A stretch of 64,000 nucleotides of DNA from Paenibacillus sp. UNC451MF (lineage in GTDB: Bacteria > Bacillota > Bacilli > Paenibacillales > NBRC-103111). The notes beneath the pieces are model-generated. The model was not told the DNA's origin. It did not search any database and saw only the letters and a list, made by a program, of their open reading frames with translations. This document shows, in pieces, positions 54,733-63,881 of the stretch. A program made the translations under genes and the position numbers. How positions within the stretch are numbered: position 1 is the stretch's first letter; every line of letters starts with the position of its first letter. The stretch is taken from assembly GCF_000686845.1 (NCBI RefSeq), contig NZ_JMLS01000004.1, positions 310,001-374,000 of the forward strand, written 5' to 3'.

Positions 54733-54738
54733 ATTATA
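54733..54738 (-). promoter_or_regulatory. -10 element of the ald promoter
   Basis: TATAAT on the minus strand lies 33 bases upstream of the ald start. The matching -35 position reads AAGTCA, a poor match, which suits a promoter that depends on an activator such as AdeR. Confidence 0.55.
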
Positions 54739-54814
54739 GTACGGTTAACAAGCTTTGACTTTGTATAAAAATGAGAAAATTTGCTTTAGCTTTTGTATTC
54801 ATCCAACAAATGGA

Positions 54815-56056
54815 TTACTTTGAAAGCTTCATCAGCCTAAGATCAAGATACAAAGAGACTTTGTGGTCCATATTCTTCATATCGATTCCGCCTATTTCTG
54901 CAATACGCTTTAAACGATAGTTCAAAGTATTGATATGAATATGCAGCGCATCGGCTGTATCCTTCAAGCTGCTGTCATGATTCAGAAAAACATCCAAGGT
55001 TTCAATCAAACAGCTGTTATGCTCGCTATCATACCCATGGAGCTTACGCAGACTGTTATTTTCGTATAGAGGGGCTCCATCTGTATGGAGCATCATCGGT
55101 AAATACCGGTAAAATCCAAGCTCCCGATGCTGATGAACCTCCTGCAATGCGTCAGGAAATCGCTTCTTCAGTTCTAATACCGATACAGCTTCCTGCCAAG
55201 CTTTTTCAACTACAGTGAAATCCTCATATTCATTTCCGCTAGCTCCATCGATGGGAGCGATACCGAATCTTTCCTTCATTTGTTTCATAAATTCACGTAT
55301 AAATCCGGAGCTTGAATAGTCGCGCTCTGCTTCCGATCGGGAAAATCTCCATGATGTCAACAAGATAAGCTGGAATCCATCAACAACATGAAGCACAATT
55401 TTTACAGATTGTGTAGTCGTAATCATGTATTGTATGCGTTGAAGCAAAGAGTCTGTAATTTCCTGTTGAAATTGAAACACTGTCACTTGAAACGAGGATG
55501 GAAGTGAAATATTAAACAGCTTTGCTTGTTCTTTAATGGCGCCGGGGGACTTCAAATGTCCAGTCAACAGCTGCCAGAATAAATTTTGCTGCCCCTCTTC
55601 CTCTTTGCGCTTCTGAATTTGCAGCTGCAGCATCAGATGCTTGGAGGCTTGAGCCGCTCTTTTCAATAAAGCGAACTCGTGGGGTCCTAACGGTTCGTTC
55701 TCTTCCATGGCCCATATATAGCCGAGAATTTCGTTATGCTTACGGATGGCAATAGCAATTCGATCACCTAACCCCACATCGTGCACTGCCTCAATTTTGA
55801 CGGGTTCCTCACATTCCATCAGCTTCTGTATGACTCCGTTTCTCCACAATGCACTGATAACCTGCTCAGGTACACGTCGGCCGACGATCGTCGCGATGCG
55901 AGCCTGATCGGTATAGGGACTGTGAGAGCTGTATGCAATAAGCTGATGGTTCGCATTCTCTATCGTAATCGGACAATGAAGAGTATCACAAATCATGTCC
56001 GCCAAGCTGGTAAAACTATCAAAATGTCGGTCAAAAGGGTCTTTCTCCATTGGCAT
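54815..56056 (-). CDS. adeR: PucR/CdaR-type regulator of alanine dehydrogenase (AdeR-like)
   Basis: The protein has 413 residues. The N-terminal part is a GAF-like sensor region (HCPITIENANHQLIAYSSHS, then IAIAIRKHNEILGYIWAMEE). The C-terminus is the PucR helix-turn-helix (DTADALHIHINTLNYRLKRI). In Bacillus subtilis the related AdeR activates ald and responds to alanine. The gene order adeR-ald-alr on one strand supports that role. An 11-base spacer separates GGGGAG from the ATG. Confidence 0.9.
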   Translation of the reverse strand: MPMEKDPFDRHFDSFTSLADMICDTLHCPITIENANHQLIAYSSHSPYTDQARIATIVGRRVPEQVISALWRNGVIQKLMECEEPVKIEAVHDVGLGDRIAIAIRKHNEILGYIWAMEENEPLGPHEFALLKRAAQASKHLMLQLQIQKRKEEEGQQNLFWQLLTGHLKSPGAIKEQAKLFNISLPSSFQVTVFQFQQEITDSLLQRIQYMITTTQSVKIVLHVVDGFQLILLTSWRFSRSEAERDYSSSGFIREFMKQMKERFGIAPIDGASGNEYEDFTVVEKAWQEAVSVLELKKRFPDALQEVHQHRELGFYRYLPMMLHTDGAPLYENNSLRKLHGYDSEHNSCLIETLDVFLNHDSSLKDTADALHIHINTLNYRLKRIAEIGGIDMKNMDHKVSLYLDLRLMKLSK

Positions 56057-56246
56057 ACGGCTTCTTGCTCCCCGGACATCGTATTAGAAAATTTCTTCCT
56101 CATTGTAAAGCACCTTCCCTTTTGTAATCAATAGAAAGAAATATATTGAGAAGTTGAGGATAGGGATATATAGTTAATTTCCATAAAGGAAAGTGTAAAT
56201 ACAAGTGATATCATCAACTGAGCTGCTAAGAAAGGAATGATACTCC

Positions 56247-56984
56247 TTGAACAGAACATTAGTTATTAGCGATATTCACGGCTGCAATGCATCGTTTAAC
56301 GAATTATTGCAGACCATCGGATACAATTCGGGACAAGACAAGCTTATACTTCTCGGCGATTTCGTTGACCGCGGTCCTAATAGTAAAGAAGTGGTCGAAC
56401 AAGTGATAGAAATGGTAGAAGCTGGACAAGCCATCGCTCTGCGTGGAAACCACGATCAACGTTTTCTTGAAGTCATGGCCAATGAGGCAAATGAGCACGC
56501 TACCCAGCGTTTTTTTGAGTATGGCGGACATCAGACATTGAGCAGTTACTGCAGTGAAACCCTGTTATGGAATGGTTCCTACGATGAGCGCAGACTGGAA
56601 GCGGCAAGAGCCTATATTCAAGATACGTTTGGACATCACCTCGACTTTATAAATCAGCTCCCTTACTATTACGAAGATGAACATCATATTTATGTTCATG
56701 CCGGTATTAATCCAGAATATACGAATTGGAAGGAGCAGCCTCTGCTTGATTTCCTATGGATTCGTGACCCATTCTACAGTAAACCTACGATCGTGGAGAA
56801 AACCGTCGTATTTGGTCATACAAGGGCAATTAACATGCATGATACGGCTCATATCTGGTTCGGAGGAGATAAAATAGGCATAGACGGAGGCTGTGCTTAT
56901 GGTATGCAGCTAAACTGCCTTGAGATATTGGAGGGTAAAGAATACCGTACGTACCATGTTAGTTCGGTTGAATCAAAGTCCTGA
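56247..56984 (+). CDS. PPP-type metallophosphatase (PrpE/ApaH-like)
   Basis: The protein has 245 residues. The PPP signature is complete: VISDIHGC (GDxHG-like), LLGDFVDRGPNS (GDxVDRG), LRGNHDQRF (GNHD) and VFGHTRA, ending in GIDGGCAYG. Relatives are protein Ser/Thr phosphatases or diadenosine-tetraphosphate hydrolases; the substrate is unknown. The start is TTG, with an AGGA-type site. It is one of the few plus-strand genes and is divergent from adeR. Confidence 0.92.
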   Translation: MNRTLVISDIHGCNASFNELLQTIGYNSGQDKLILLGDFVDRGPNSKEVVEQVIEMVEAGQAIALRGNHDQRFLEVMANEANEHATQRFFEYGGHQTLSSYCSETLLWNGSYDERRLEAARAYIQDTFGHHLDFINQLPYYYEDEHHIYVHAGINPEYTNWKEQPLLDFLWIRDPFYSKPTIVEKTVVFGHTRAINMHDTAHIWFGGDKIGIDGGCAYGMQLNCLEILEGKEYRTYHVSSVESKS

Positions 56985-57035
56985 CGGTGTAAGGAAAACT
57001 TCAAACTCTTCACGAAGTGGGAAACTTAGACGAAT

Positions 57036-57076
57036 TAAACAAGCTGACGCCAATTGAAGAACGGCGCCAGCTTGCG
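57036..57076. terminator. Terminator between convergent genes
   Basis: AAGCTGACGCC and GGCGCCAGCTT pair around a loop of about 11 bases. It lies between the phosphatase (plus) and the small membrane protein (minus) and may serve both. Confidence 0.8.
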
Positions 57077-57103
57077 GTGTGTAGAGATTTTGCCATTAAA
57101 CTT

Positions 57104-57400
57104 CTAGTAATCCATGCCTCGACTTAAACCGGCCATAATTGTCCCCAAGAAAAGGAAAGCAATGAGGATATAAATAACAATACCGATAGCAGCCCAAAGA
57201 AGACTGGCTTTAGCATAGTTTGCTTTAGAAGGATTCGTACCGCCTCCAAAAGCCCAAACAAATAACATAATGATGTTCACAAGTGGGATGATCATAATTA
57301 AGATCGTCAGCATCCAATCCTTTACTGATATAGCGGGTGCCACTTGTTGCTGGTATCCTGGTGTAGGATAACCAAGATTCTGGTTTACATTCGGTTCCAC
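57104..57400 (-). CDS. Small two-helix membrane protein of unknown function
   Basis: The protein has 98 residues. A Pro/Gln/Tyr-rich N-terminus (LGYPTPGYQQQVAPAISVKD) is followed by helix 1 (MLTILIMIIPLVNIIMLFVW), a polar GGGTNPSKANYAKA loop and helix 2 (WAAIGIVIYILIAFLFLGTI). The pattern recurs in small Gram-positive membrane proteins without known function. The start is GTG, with AAGGGGA upstream. It is a single-gene unit. Confidence 0.82.
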   Translation of the reverse strand: MEPNVNQNLGYPTPGYQQQVAPAISVKDWMLTILIMIIPLVNIIMLFVWAFGGGTNPSKANYAKASLLWAAIGIVIYILIAFLFLGTIMAGLSRGMDY

Positions 57401-57571
57401 GTGAGTTCCCCTTAAATAACTATTTTGAGCAATAAAAAAAGCTCCATACCCTATAGTAGGGATAGTTGCTTCATGATTAAGTATTCATAATTACATGCTC
57501 AATAACTACATTTTATGGCATAATGTGCTAAATATCAACAAGAAATGTTGAAATGATTTCCATTTCATGAT

Positions 57572-57600
57572 AAACCCTGCCGCAATGGCAGGGTTTTAGT
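57572..57600 (-). terminator. Terminator of the S9 peptidase/beta-galactosidase operon
   Basis: AAACCCTGCC and GGCAGGGTTT form a perfect 10-bp stem with a 5-base loop, 20 bases after the beta-galactosidase stop. The 57401-57571 gap holds nothing else identifiable. Confidence 0.8.
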
Positions 57601-57619
57601 CTTTTGTAAATGGCTGTTG

Positions 57620-59428
57620 CTACACTTCCTCCGTATCGCTGAAGCTAATAATTTCCTGCTCCACTGCAGTTGTTGAACCTAGATCGGGGAGATCCTCCAA
57701 GCTCACAACGGGATCGATTGCTCCGTGCAGTTCGAAGATAACAATCTCATTCGTTCCTGATCGAAGAAGCGGTCCTGGTACGTATAAAGTTTTCTGAGGC
57801 CCTCGCTCCCAATATCTCCCCAGGTTGAACCCGTTCACATAGGCGACACCTTTCTTCCAACCATCGAGCCGTAAAAATGTATCCGCAGCGGCATCGACTT
57901 CAAAGGTGCCTCTATAAAAAGCAGGTTCGTTTGATATCACATTCATTTTTCCAATTGGTGCATAGTCCAGCTCCACTGGCTTTGATAGCGGAAGTGGATA
58001 CATGTCCCAGCCGAATAAAAATTGGTTATCGAGACGCACACCCTCTGTAATTCCCTTATAGTCCTTAAGCAGAGGCCCGTAGTTAATACGGCCCATATTT
58101 TCCACCAGAATTGTCAGTCGTGCTCCTGATTCAGGCACATGGACACGAATCGGCTGCGGATTCCATCTCTCCACGGAACCGATATAGCTCCCATCCATAA
58201 ACACCTGAGCACGATCATGCACATCTTGCAAATGCAGGTCCTGTCCATGACGTGGTCCTGATACCCATGTGGAATAAACAATAAATCCATAGTTCTGCCC
58301 TAGCTTCTCCATTGGCAGTGGATTGATTCCAGACGATTTACTCGTCAGCGAATCCAATTGCTGGAGCAGCATCGCGCATTCGGTTAACCTTACTTCTCCA
58401 TACCGTTTCCTAAGGATAGGCTCAGGCAGAGAAATTGGCGGAATATCCACATATTTCTGAAGAACCTCACGTACAGCATAATATTTCTCCGTCGGCTCTC
58501 CTGACTCGCTAAGCGGCGAGTCGTAATCATAACTTGTAACGGTTGGTTCATAGGTCTTGATATGATTAGCGCCGTTATAGAAGCCAAAATTAGTACCGCC
58601 ATGGAACATGTAAAAGTTCACGGATGCATCTGCTGACAGCATTTCATCCAATACCGCAGCAACATCTGCCGCATCTCGAGTATGGTGCTTCTCCATCCAG
58701 TGATCGAACCACCCGTTCCAATACTCCATGCACATCAGGGGTTCATCTGCACGGTACTCGCGAAATTTAGCGAACGATTCCATCGCTTTAGAGCCAAAGT
58801 TTACGGTTGCTAGTACATCAGGCAGCGTACCGCCTTGCAGCATGGAGTCCGTTGGTCCATCAGAAGTAAATAACAGAACATCAACGCCTCTAGAAATCAA
58901 TCCCTGACGCAGATATTCCAAATAAGCCTTGTCATTGCCATAGCTTCCATACTCGTTCTCAATCTGTACCGCAATGATCGGACCTCCGTTCGAGCATAAG
59001 AGAGGCGTCAGCTTAGGAATAAGAACGTCATAATACGCATCCACTTTACTTAAATACAGGGGATCCGAGCAGCGCAAACGTATGTCACTATAACGGAGCA
59101 GCCAAGCAGGGAGCCCTCCGAACTCCCACTCGGCGCAAATATACGGGCTCGGTCTAACGATAACGTGCAAGCCAAGATCTCCAGCTACTTGAATAAATTG
59201 AACCAGATCGGCCAATCCTTCAAAGCAAAACTGCCCTTCTTCCGGTTCATGAACGTTCCATGCAACATAAGTTTCGACCGTATTAAATCCGCATGCCTTT
59301 AATTTTAACAGCCGGTCCTTCCAGTACTCTGGGACGACACGAAAATAATGGATTGCTCCAGAAATGATACGGATTGGCTCTCCATTGAGCATAAATTGAT
59401 TACCGACAGCTTCAAAACGTACAGTCAT
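57620..59428 (-). CDS. Beta-galactosidase, glycoside hydrolase family 35
   Basis: The protein has 602 residues. The TIM barrel holds ISGAIHYFRVVPEYWKDRL, VETYVAWNVHEPEEGQF, the acid/base Glu in AVQIENEYGSYGNDKAY and the nucleophile Glu in LMCMEYWNGWFDHW. C-terminal beta-sandwich domains include KGVAYVNGFNLGRYWERGPQ. There is no signal peptide, so it acts on imported beta-galactosides. It is 14 bases after the S9 peptidase gene and probably co-transcribed. Confidence 0.95.
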   Translation of the reverse strand: MTVRFEAVGNQFMLNGEPIRIISGAIHYFRVVPEYWKDRLLKLKACGFNTVETYVAWNVHEPEEGQFCFEGLADLVQFIQVAGDLGLHVIVRPSPYICAEWEFGGLPAWLLRYSDIRLRCSDPLYLSKVDAYYDVLIPKLTPLLCSNGGPIIAVQIENEYGSYGNDKAYLEYLRQGLISRGVDVLLFTSDGPTDSMLQGGTLPDVLATVNFGSKAMESFAKFREYRADEPLMCMEYWNGWFDHWMEKHHTRDAADVAAVLDEMLSADASVNFYMFHGGTNFGFYNGANHIKTYEPTVTSYDYDSPLSESGEPTEKYYAVREVLQKYVDIPPISLPEPILRKRYGEVRLTECAMLLQQLDSLTSKSSGINPLPMEKLGQNYGFIVYSTWVSGPRHGQDLHLQDVHDRAQVFMDGSYIGSVERWNPQPIRVHVPESGARLTILVENMGRINYGPLLKDYKGITEGVRLDNQFLFGWDMYPLPLSKPVELDYAPIGKMNVISNEPAFYRGTFEVDAAADTFLRLDGWKKGVAYVNGFNLGRYWERGPQKTLYVPGPLLRSGTNEIVIFELHGAIDPVVSLEDLPDLGSTTAVEQEIISFSDTEEV

Positions 59429-59442
59429 CCCATCAGCCCCTT

Positions 59443-61899
59443 TTATTTGCTAAGATGAATATTCAAGAATTTAAGAAGTGCATTGTAAAAATCTATCTGA
59501 TTTTCAAATTTATAAAATCCGTGTCCTTCATCCTGTTTGATCATATAATTGGAGTCGATACCACGCTGGCGAAGGGCCATGACCATTTGATCGGACTCCT
59601 TCTTGTTCACTCTAGGGTCATTGACACCCTGAGCAAATAAAATCGGAGCTTGAATTTTATCCACATGAAGAAGCGGTGAATTTGCTTCCATCATTTCTTT
59701 GTCTTTATTAGGATCCCCTACCTGCTGGTACATGATCTGACGATCCGGTTCCCAGTAAGCCGGCATGGAATTAAGGAAAGTAAATAAGCTGGACGGTCCC
59801 ATGTAATCGACTCCTGCAGCATACAATTGGGGTGTATACGTCACACCTGCAAGTGCGGCATAACCTCCATAGGATGCGCCGTAAATCGCAATTCGTTTAG
59901 GATCGGCAATTCCCAAATTTATCAACCATTGAACTCCATCGGTAATATCATTTTGCATCGCCTGACCCCATTGCTTATTCCCGGCGTTCAGGAATTGTTT
60001 ACCATAGCCCGTCGACCCGCGGAAATTCATTTGCAGGACAGCATAGCCACGGTTCGCCAGCAGTTGGACCTCCGGATCAAATCCCCATGAATCCCGTGAC
60101 CAAGGTCCACCATGAGGGAGAACTACAACAGGTAAATTTTGAAGTCCTACATTCTTCGGCATGGTTAAATAGCCATGAATCGTTAACCCGTCGCGAGAAT
60201 TGTATGAAATAGGCTTCATTTCAGCCATATCTTCTTCCTTAATCCACGGCTTAATGTCAGCATACTTCTCCAGTTGCTTCGTTTTTCGGTCGTAAAAATA
60301 GTAAGCCCCCGGCGATTTATCACTGTATGATCGCAGTGTAACTTTGGTCTCGGGTAACGGATTGCCGACAATGGCGAATTGCTGATTTGACGGCAATTGG
60401 CTCTCTATTTCTTTTCTCAGCTGCTCGTATTCTTTGTCTAGATATGCATAGTATACTTTATCCGTTTCATACTTGACCGCAAGAATAGCCCGCTTCTTAT
60501 AAGATACGATGATATCTTTTATATCGGCATCAGGGTTTTCGTAGATCGTGTCCCCTATGGTTTTCGTGTTCAGGTTGTATTTGACAAGAGCAAGCTTATC
60601 ACGACCGATGTTGGATAAAGCGTATAGCTGGGTATTATCAAAAGAGAACATGATCGGGTTGAATTCATCACCGAACTTCACGGTTAATATAGGTTCAAAC
60701 TTCTGTGACGTTGAGTCGCGGTATAATATCTTCTTGTCGATTCCATCCGTAGCAACAGCAAGTCTGACATCTCCATACAAATCCGTCATCCAGCGTGTAA
60801 CATTGCCGGGATTACCCTCCATTATCTGGAATTCACCCGTCTTGACATTAAGAGTAAACAAGTCGAACAGCTCTCGGTTTCGCTTGTTCATAGAAATTAA
60901 AATATCATTGGGATGAGAAGGATCATAGGACATATTCTCCAAGTACTCCGCCCGCACGTTATCAAACGGCGTTAAGTCTTTATCCGAAGATCCGTCGGCA
61001 TTAATCGAATGAAGGTGGTAATCCTCGTCACCGCCTTTATTCGTCATATACAAAATCGTATCGTTATTAAACCATGTGAAGTCTACGATACTTCGATCTT
61101 TTATATCGGTGATCTTAACTGCATCCTTCTTGTCCTGATTTTTCTTGTAAACAAATATTTGCTGCTGGTTATCGTTCTGCTTCAGGAATGCCGTATATTT
61201 TCCGTCAGGAGATACTTCGTAACTGCCCAAGTCTGAGCCCCGCAAAAAATCTTCTAACGGAACCTGGCCAGACTCGGTTTCCCCTATCATAATCGCCCGG
61301 TAGAGAAACAGCGCCAGCTGTGCGCGAGTGACTTTATCCTTGGGCATAAACTCGACTTGATTCGTAAGGAAGTACTGTTTTAAACGTATGACATCGTTAT
61401 AATGACTATCACTCAAGATACCTTCGTCCTTGAACAAGACGTTCATGCCGTTATCTTTCAGTTGAAAAGCCCGTACCAGCAAGCTGGCCATCTGTTCCCT
61501 CGTCAAGGGCGCATTCGGTGAGAATAGTCCTTGGTCACCTTGAATGATCTTTTTCTCGGCTAACACATTGATGGCAACAGCAAATTCGCTTTTCTCAGGA
61601 ACATCCGTAAATCCTTTCAGTGAAGCGGGATAACCCAGCTTCAAAGCTTTGCTTAACCATTGTGCCGTAACCCCCCTGGTTACTTCATCATCAGGCTTAA
61701 ATAACCCATCGGTGTTTCCTTGAATAATCCCTCTTTGAGACAGCATCGCGATCTCTTTACTAGCATAGTGGTCCTTTGGTACATCCCGATACCCTTGAAT
61801 CGGCCCTTCCTTTTCGGAAGCGCTTGCAATCGTCACGATATTCGATAACAACGCGACAACAAGCAGTACGTAGAACAATTTTAGCAGTGGGCTCTTCAT
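59443..61899 (-). CDS. Surface prolyl oligopeptidase (S9) with N-terminal SLH domains
   Basis: The protein has 818 residues. After a signal peptide (to about residue 27) come three SLH motifs (YRDVPKDHYASKEIAMLSQR, FTDVPEKSEFAVAINVLAEK, HYNDVIRLKQYFLTNQVEFM; residues 38-200). A WD40-like propeller spans about 210-510, and the alpha/beta-hydrolase has the nucleophile in YGASYGGYAAL, Asp in GVNDPRVNKKES and His in DEGHGFYKF. It probably trims peptides while anchored to wall polymer. AGGAG lies 7 bases before the ATG at 61899. Confidence 0.94.
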   Translation of the reverse strand: MKSPLLKLFYVLLVVALLSNIVTIASASEKEGPIQGYRDVPKDHYASKEIAMLSQRGIIQGNTDGLFKPDDEVTRGVTAQWLSKALKLGYPASLKGFTDVPEKSEFAVAINVLAEKKIIQGDQGLFSPNAPLTREQMASLLVRAFQLKDNGMNVLFKDEGILSDSHYNDVIRLKQYFLTNQVEFMPKDKVTRAQLALFLYRAIMIGETESGQVPLEDFLRGSDLGSYEVSPDGKYTAFLKQNDNQQQIFVYKKNQDKKDAVKITDIKDRSIVDFTWFNNDTILYMTNKGGDEDYHLHSINADGSSDKDLTPFDNVRAEYLENMSYDPSHPNDILISMNKRNRELFDLFTLNVKTGEFQIMEGNPGNVTRWMTDLYGDVRLAVATDGIDKKILYRDSTSQKFEPILTVKFGDEFNPIMFSFDNTQLYALSNIGRDKLALVKYNLNTKTIGDTIYENPDADIKDIIVSYKKRAILAVKYETDKVYYAYLDKEYEQLRKEIESQLPSNQQFAIVGNPLPETKVTLRSYSDKSPGAYYFYDRKTKQLEKYADIKPWIKEEDMAEMKPISYNSRDGLTIHGYLTMPKNVGLQNLPVVVLPHGGPWSRDSWGFDPEVQLLANRGYAVLQMNFRGSTGYGKQFLNAGNKQWGQAMQNDITDGVQWLINLGIADPKRIAIYGASYGGYAALAGVTYTPQLYAAGVDYMGPSSLFTFLNSMPAYWEPDRQIMYQQVGDPNKDKEMMEANSPLLHVDKIQAPILFAQGVNDPRVNKKESDQMVMALRQRGIDSNYMIKQDEGHGFYKFENQIDFYNALLKFLNIHLSK

Positions 61900-61985
61900 T
61901 AACAATCTCCTCTATATGGTATAAAATAGTCACATCGCCAATAATATATCATTCAAGCTATCGTATGGTAAATAGATGATTTTAA

Positions 61986-62037
61986 AGTTGCATTTACAAC
62001 GAATATATTAATCGTTATAATAGTGGCGCATGCAACT
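61986..62037 (+). promoter_or_regulatory. MarR-MFS promoter with embedded operator
   Basis: TTTACA (61993-61998) and TATAAT (62016-62021) are 17 bases apart. The imperfect palindrome AACGAATATATTAATCGTT (61998-62016) fills the spacer. AGTTGCAT (61986-61993) and ATGCAACT (62030-62037) form an outer inverted repeat. Binding by the adjacent MarR protein would shut the promoter. Confidence 0.75.
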
Positions 62038-62065
62038 ATTAATCGAGAATAGGAGTCTACCACTG

Positions 62066-62536
62066 ATGGATTATAAAAGCACAATTCCCCGCTGGGTCTC
62101 GCTATTGTATCGATATGGTCATATGTACATAGGTGACCGGTTAAAGCACCTGGATATTGGCCGGGGGCAGCACATTTTTCTAAACACACTTTATAGAGAG
62201 GATGGCCTCAGTCAAGAGGAGCTCTCCAATCACCTCAAAATCGATAAAGGAACTACTGCCAAAGCTTTGAAAAAGCTGGAAGAGCAAGGCTATGTCATTA
62301 GAAAAGTAAGAGATGAGGACAAGCGGACCTATCAAGTTTTTTTAACGAAAAAGGCACTGCTTATTAAAGACGAAGTCAGGTCAGTCCTAACCGATTGGCG
62401 AAATCATATATCACATGGATTAACGGAGGAGGAGAAGCAAATGGCGCTGATTTTGCTGGAAAAAATGGGCACAAACGCAGCGCGTATTCATGAGATCGAC
62501 GAGGAACAAATGAACAACATCAAAGAAAATGCTTAA
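62066..62536 (+). CDS. MarR family transcriptional regulator
   Basis: The protein has 156 residues. The winged helix lies near residues 45-100 (LSQEELSNHLKIDKGTTAKA, with RDEDKRTYQVFLTKK as the wing). MarR proteins bind small lipophilic or phenolic ligands and repress export genes. AGGAG lies 10 bases before the ATG at 62066; the frame extends 12 codons further without a good site. It is followed 23 bases later by an MFS exporter gene, its likely target together with itself. Confidence 0.93.
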   Translation: MDYKSTIPRWVSLLYRYGHMYIGDRLKHLDIGRGQHIFLNTLYREDGLSQEELSNHLKIDKGTTAKALKKLEEQGYVIRKVRDEDKRTYQVFLTKKALLIKDEVRSVLTDWRNHISHGLTEEEKQMALILLEKMGTNAARIHEIDEEQMNNIKENA

Positions 62537-62559
62537 AGTCGTCTAGGAAGGTGAACGCT

Positions 62560-63819
62560 GTGAACATCAAAGCGATGGGCCAACGGGTGATAAATAATCA
62601 CTTTCATGCCCTTACGCATCAAAATTACCGATATTTCTGGTTTGGCCAGTGCATTTCATTAGTCGGGACATGGATGCAAAATATCGGGCAATCGTGGCTC
62701 GTATTAACGTTAACGGGCTCTCCTCTGTTACTAGGCCTGGTCGGAAGCATTCAGTTTTTGCCGATCACCTGTTTTTCATTGTTTGCGGGAGCAATCATTG
62801 ACAAGTTTCCTAAGAAACAAATCTTACTTGTTACCCAGACAATCTCCATGATTCTCGCTTTTGTATTATCGTATCTCGTATTCACCCATAAAGTGCAATA
62901 CGGACATGTGCTCGTCCTTGCTTTTATTCTAGGCTTGACCAACACGTTCGATATGCCGACAAGACAATCATTCAACATTGAAATAGTCGGCAAGGAAGAC
63001 TTGATGAATGCAATCGCGCTGAACTCGACTACATTTAATCTGGCTCGTATTTTAGGCCCCTCCATTGGGGCGGCTATGATGGCTTTGCTTGGGCCTGCAT
63101 GGTGTTTCTTATTAAACGGGATAAGCTTCATAGCCGTTATTTACGGACTGCTGCAAATCAAAACAATCCCTTACGTTCGCCAAAAGAAGAAGAATGTCAG
63201 CATATTTAAAGAAATTAAAGATGGTATGGTCTACATATCTCAAGATAAACGTCTAGCACAAACTCTGCTGCTTGTTACGATTATTGGAACGTTCGCTTAC
63301 AATTTCGCCATTCTTATTCCGGTCTTTACAAAGGGCGTTCTGCATATGGAGGAAAGAACGTACGGAATGCTGATGTCCTGCCTTGGAGTAGGATCGCTCA
63401 TCGGGGCATTGACCGTGTCGCTGAGAAGTAAAAGCGGGCCGAAAATGAAGGTTATCGCTATCGCTTCCATTCTTATAGGAATTTTCTTATGTATTACCGG
63501 ATGGACAACTTCACCTTACTTAACAGGTTTTTTTCTTGCATGTACCGGTGTGTTTAACATATTGTTCGCAACCAATTGCAATTCTTCCCTGCAGATTTAT
63601 TCTAAAGATGAATACAGAGCGAGGGTCATGAGCGTATATTCGCTTGTCTTTGCAGGCTCTACACCAGTTGGCAACCTGTTTGCAGGTTACATGGCGGACC
63701 GGTTTGGTGCCGATGGAGCATTTATCGCATGCGGACTTCTATGTATCGTACCTTGTTCAATAATCTTATTCTTATTCCGTAAGAAAAAATCAGAACAGGC
63801 AGAGACTCCTGCTGCATAG
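62560..63819 (+). CDS. MFS exporter (DHA3/EntS-like)
   Basis: The protein has 419 residues and twelve predicted helices. ISLVGTWMQNIGQSWLVLTL in helix 1, SLFAGAIIDKFPKKQILLVT (loop 2-3 motif A) and RQSFNIEIVGKEDLMNAIAL are typical of the DHA3 group, which exports drugs and siderophores. The start is GTG at 62560 with AGGAAGG 8 bases upstream. It is in an operon with the MarR repressor, suggesting ligand-induced export. Confidence 0.93.
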   Translation: MNIKAMGQRVINNHFHALTHQNYRYFWFGQCISLVGTWMQNIGQSWLVLTLTGSPLLLGLVGSIQFLPITCFSLFAGAIIDKFPKKQILLVTQTISMILAFVLSYLVFTHKVQYGHVLVLAFILGLTNTFDMPTRQSFNIEIVGKEDLMNAIALNSTTFNLARILGPSIGAAMMALLGPAWCFLLNGISFIAVIYGLLQIKTIPYVRQKKKNVSIFKEIKDGMVYISQDKRLAQTLLLVTIIGTFAYNFAILIPVFTKGVLHMEERTYGMLMSCLGVGSLIGALTVSLRSKSGPKMKVIAIASILIGIFLCITGWTTSPYLTGFFLACTGVFNILFATNCNSSLQIYSKDEYRARVMSVYSLVFAGSTPVGNLFAGYMADRFGADGAFIACGLLCIVPCSIILFLFRKKKSEQAETPAA

Positions 63820-63822
63820 TAA

Positions 63823-63877
63823 AAAAGAGCTGCTTCCTCTCATCTTGGTGTACAAGATTTGAGGAACAGCTCTTTTT
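63823..63877 (+). terminator. Terminator of the MarR-MFS operon, probably bidirectional
   Basis: AAAAAGAGCTG..TTCCTC pairs with GAGGAA..CAGCTCTTTTT, with an inner ATCTTG/CAAGAT stem and T-runs on both strands. It also ends the minus-strand gene at 63882. Confidence 0.9.
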
Positions 63878-63881
63878 CTCA

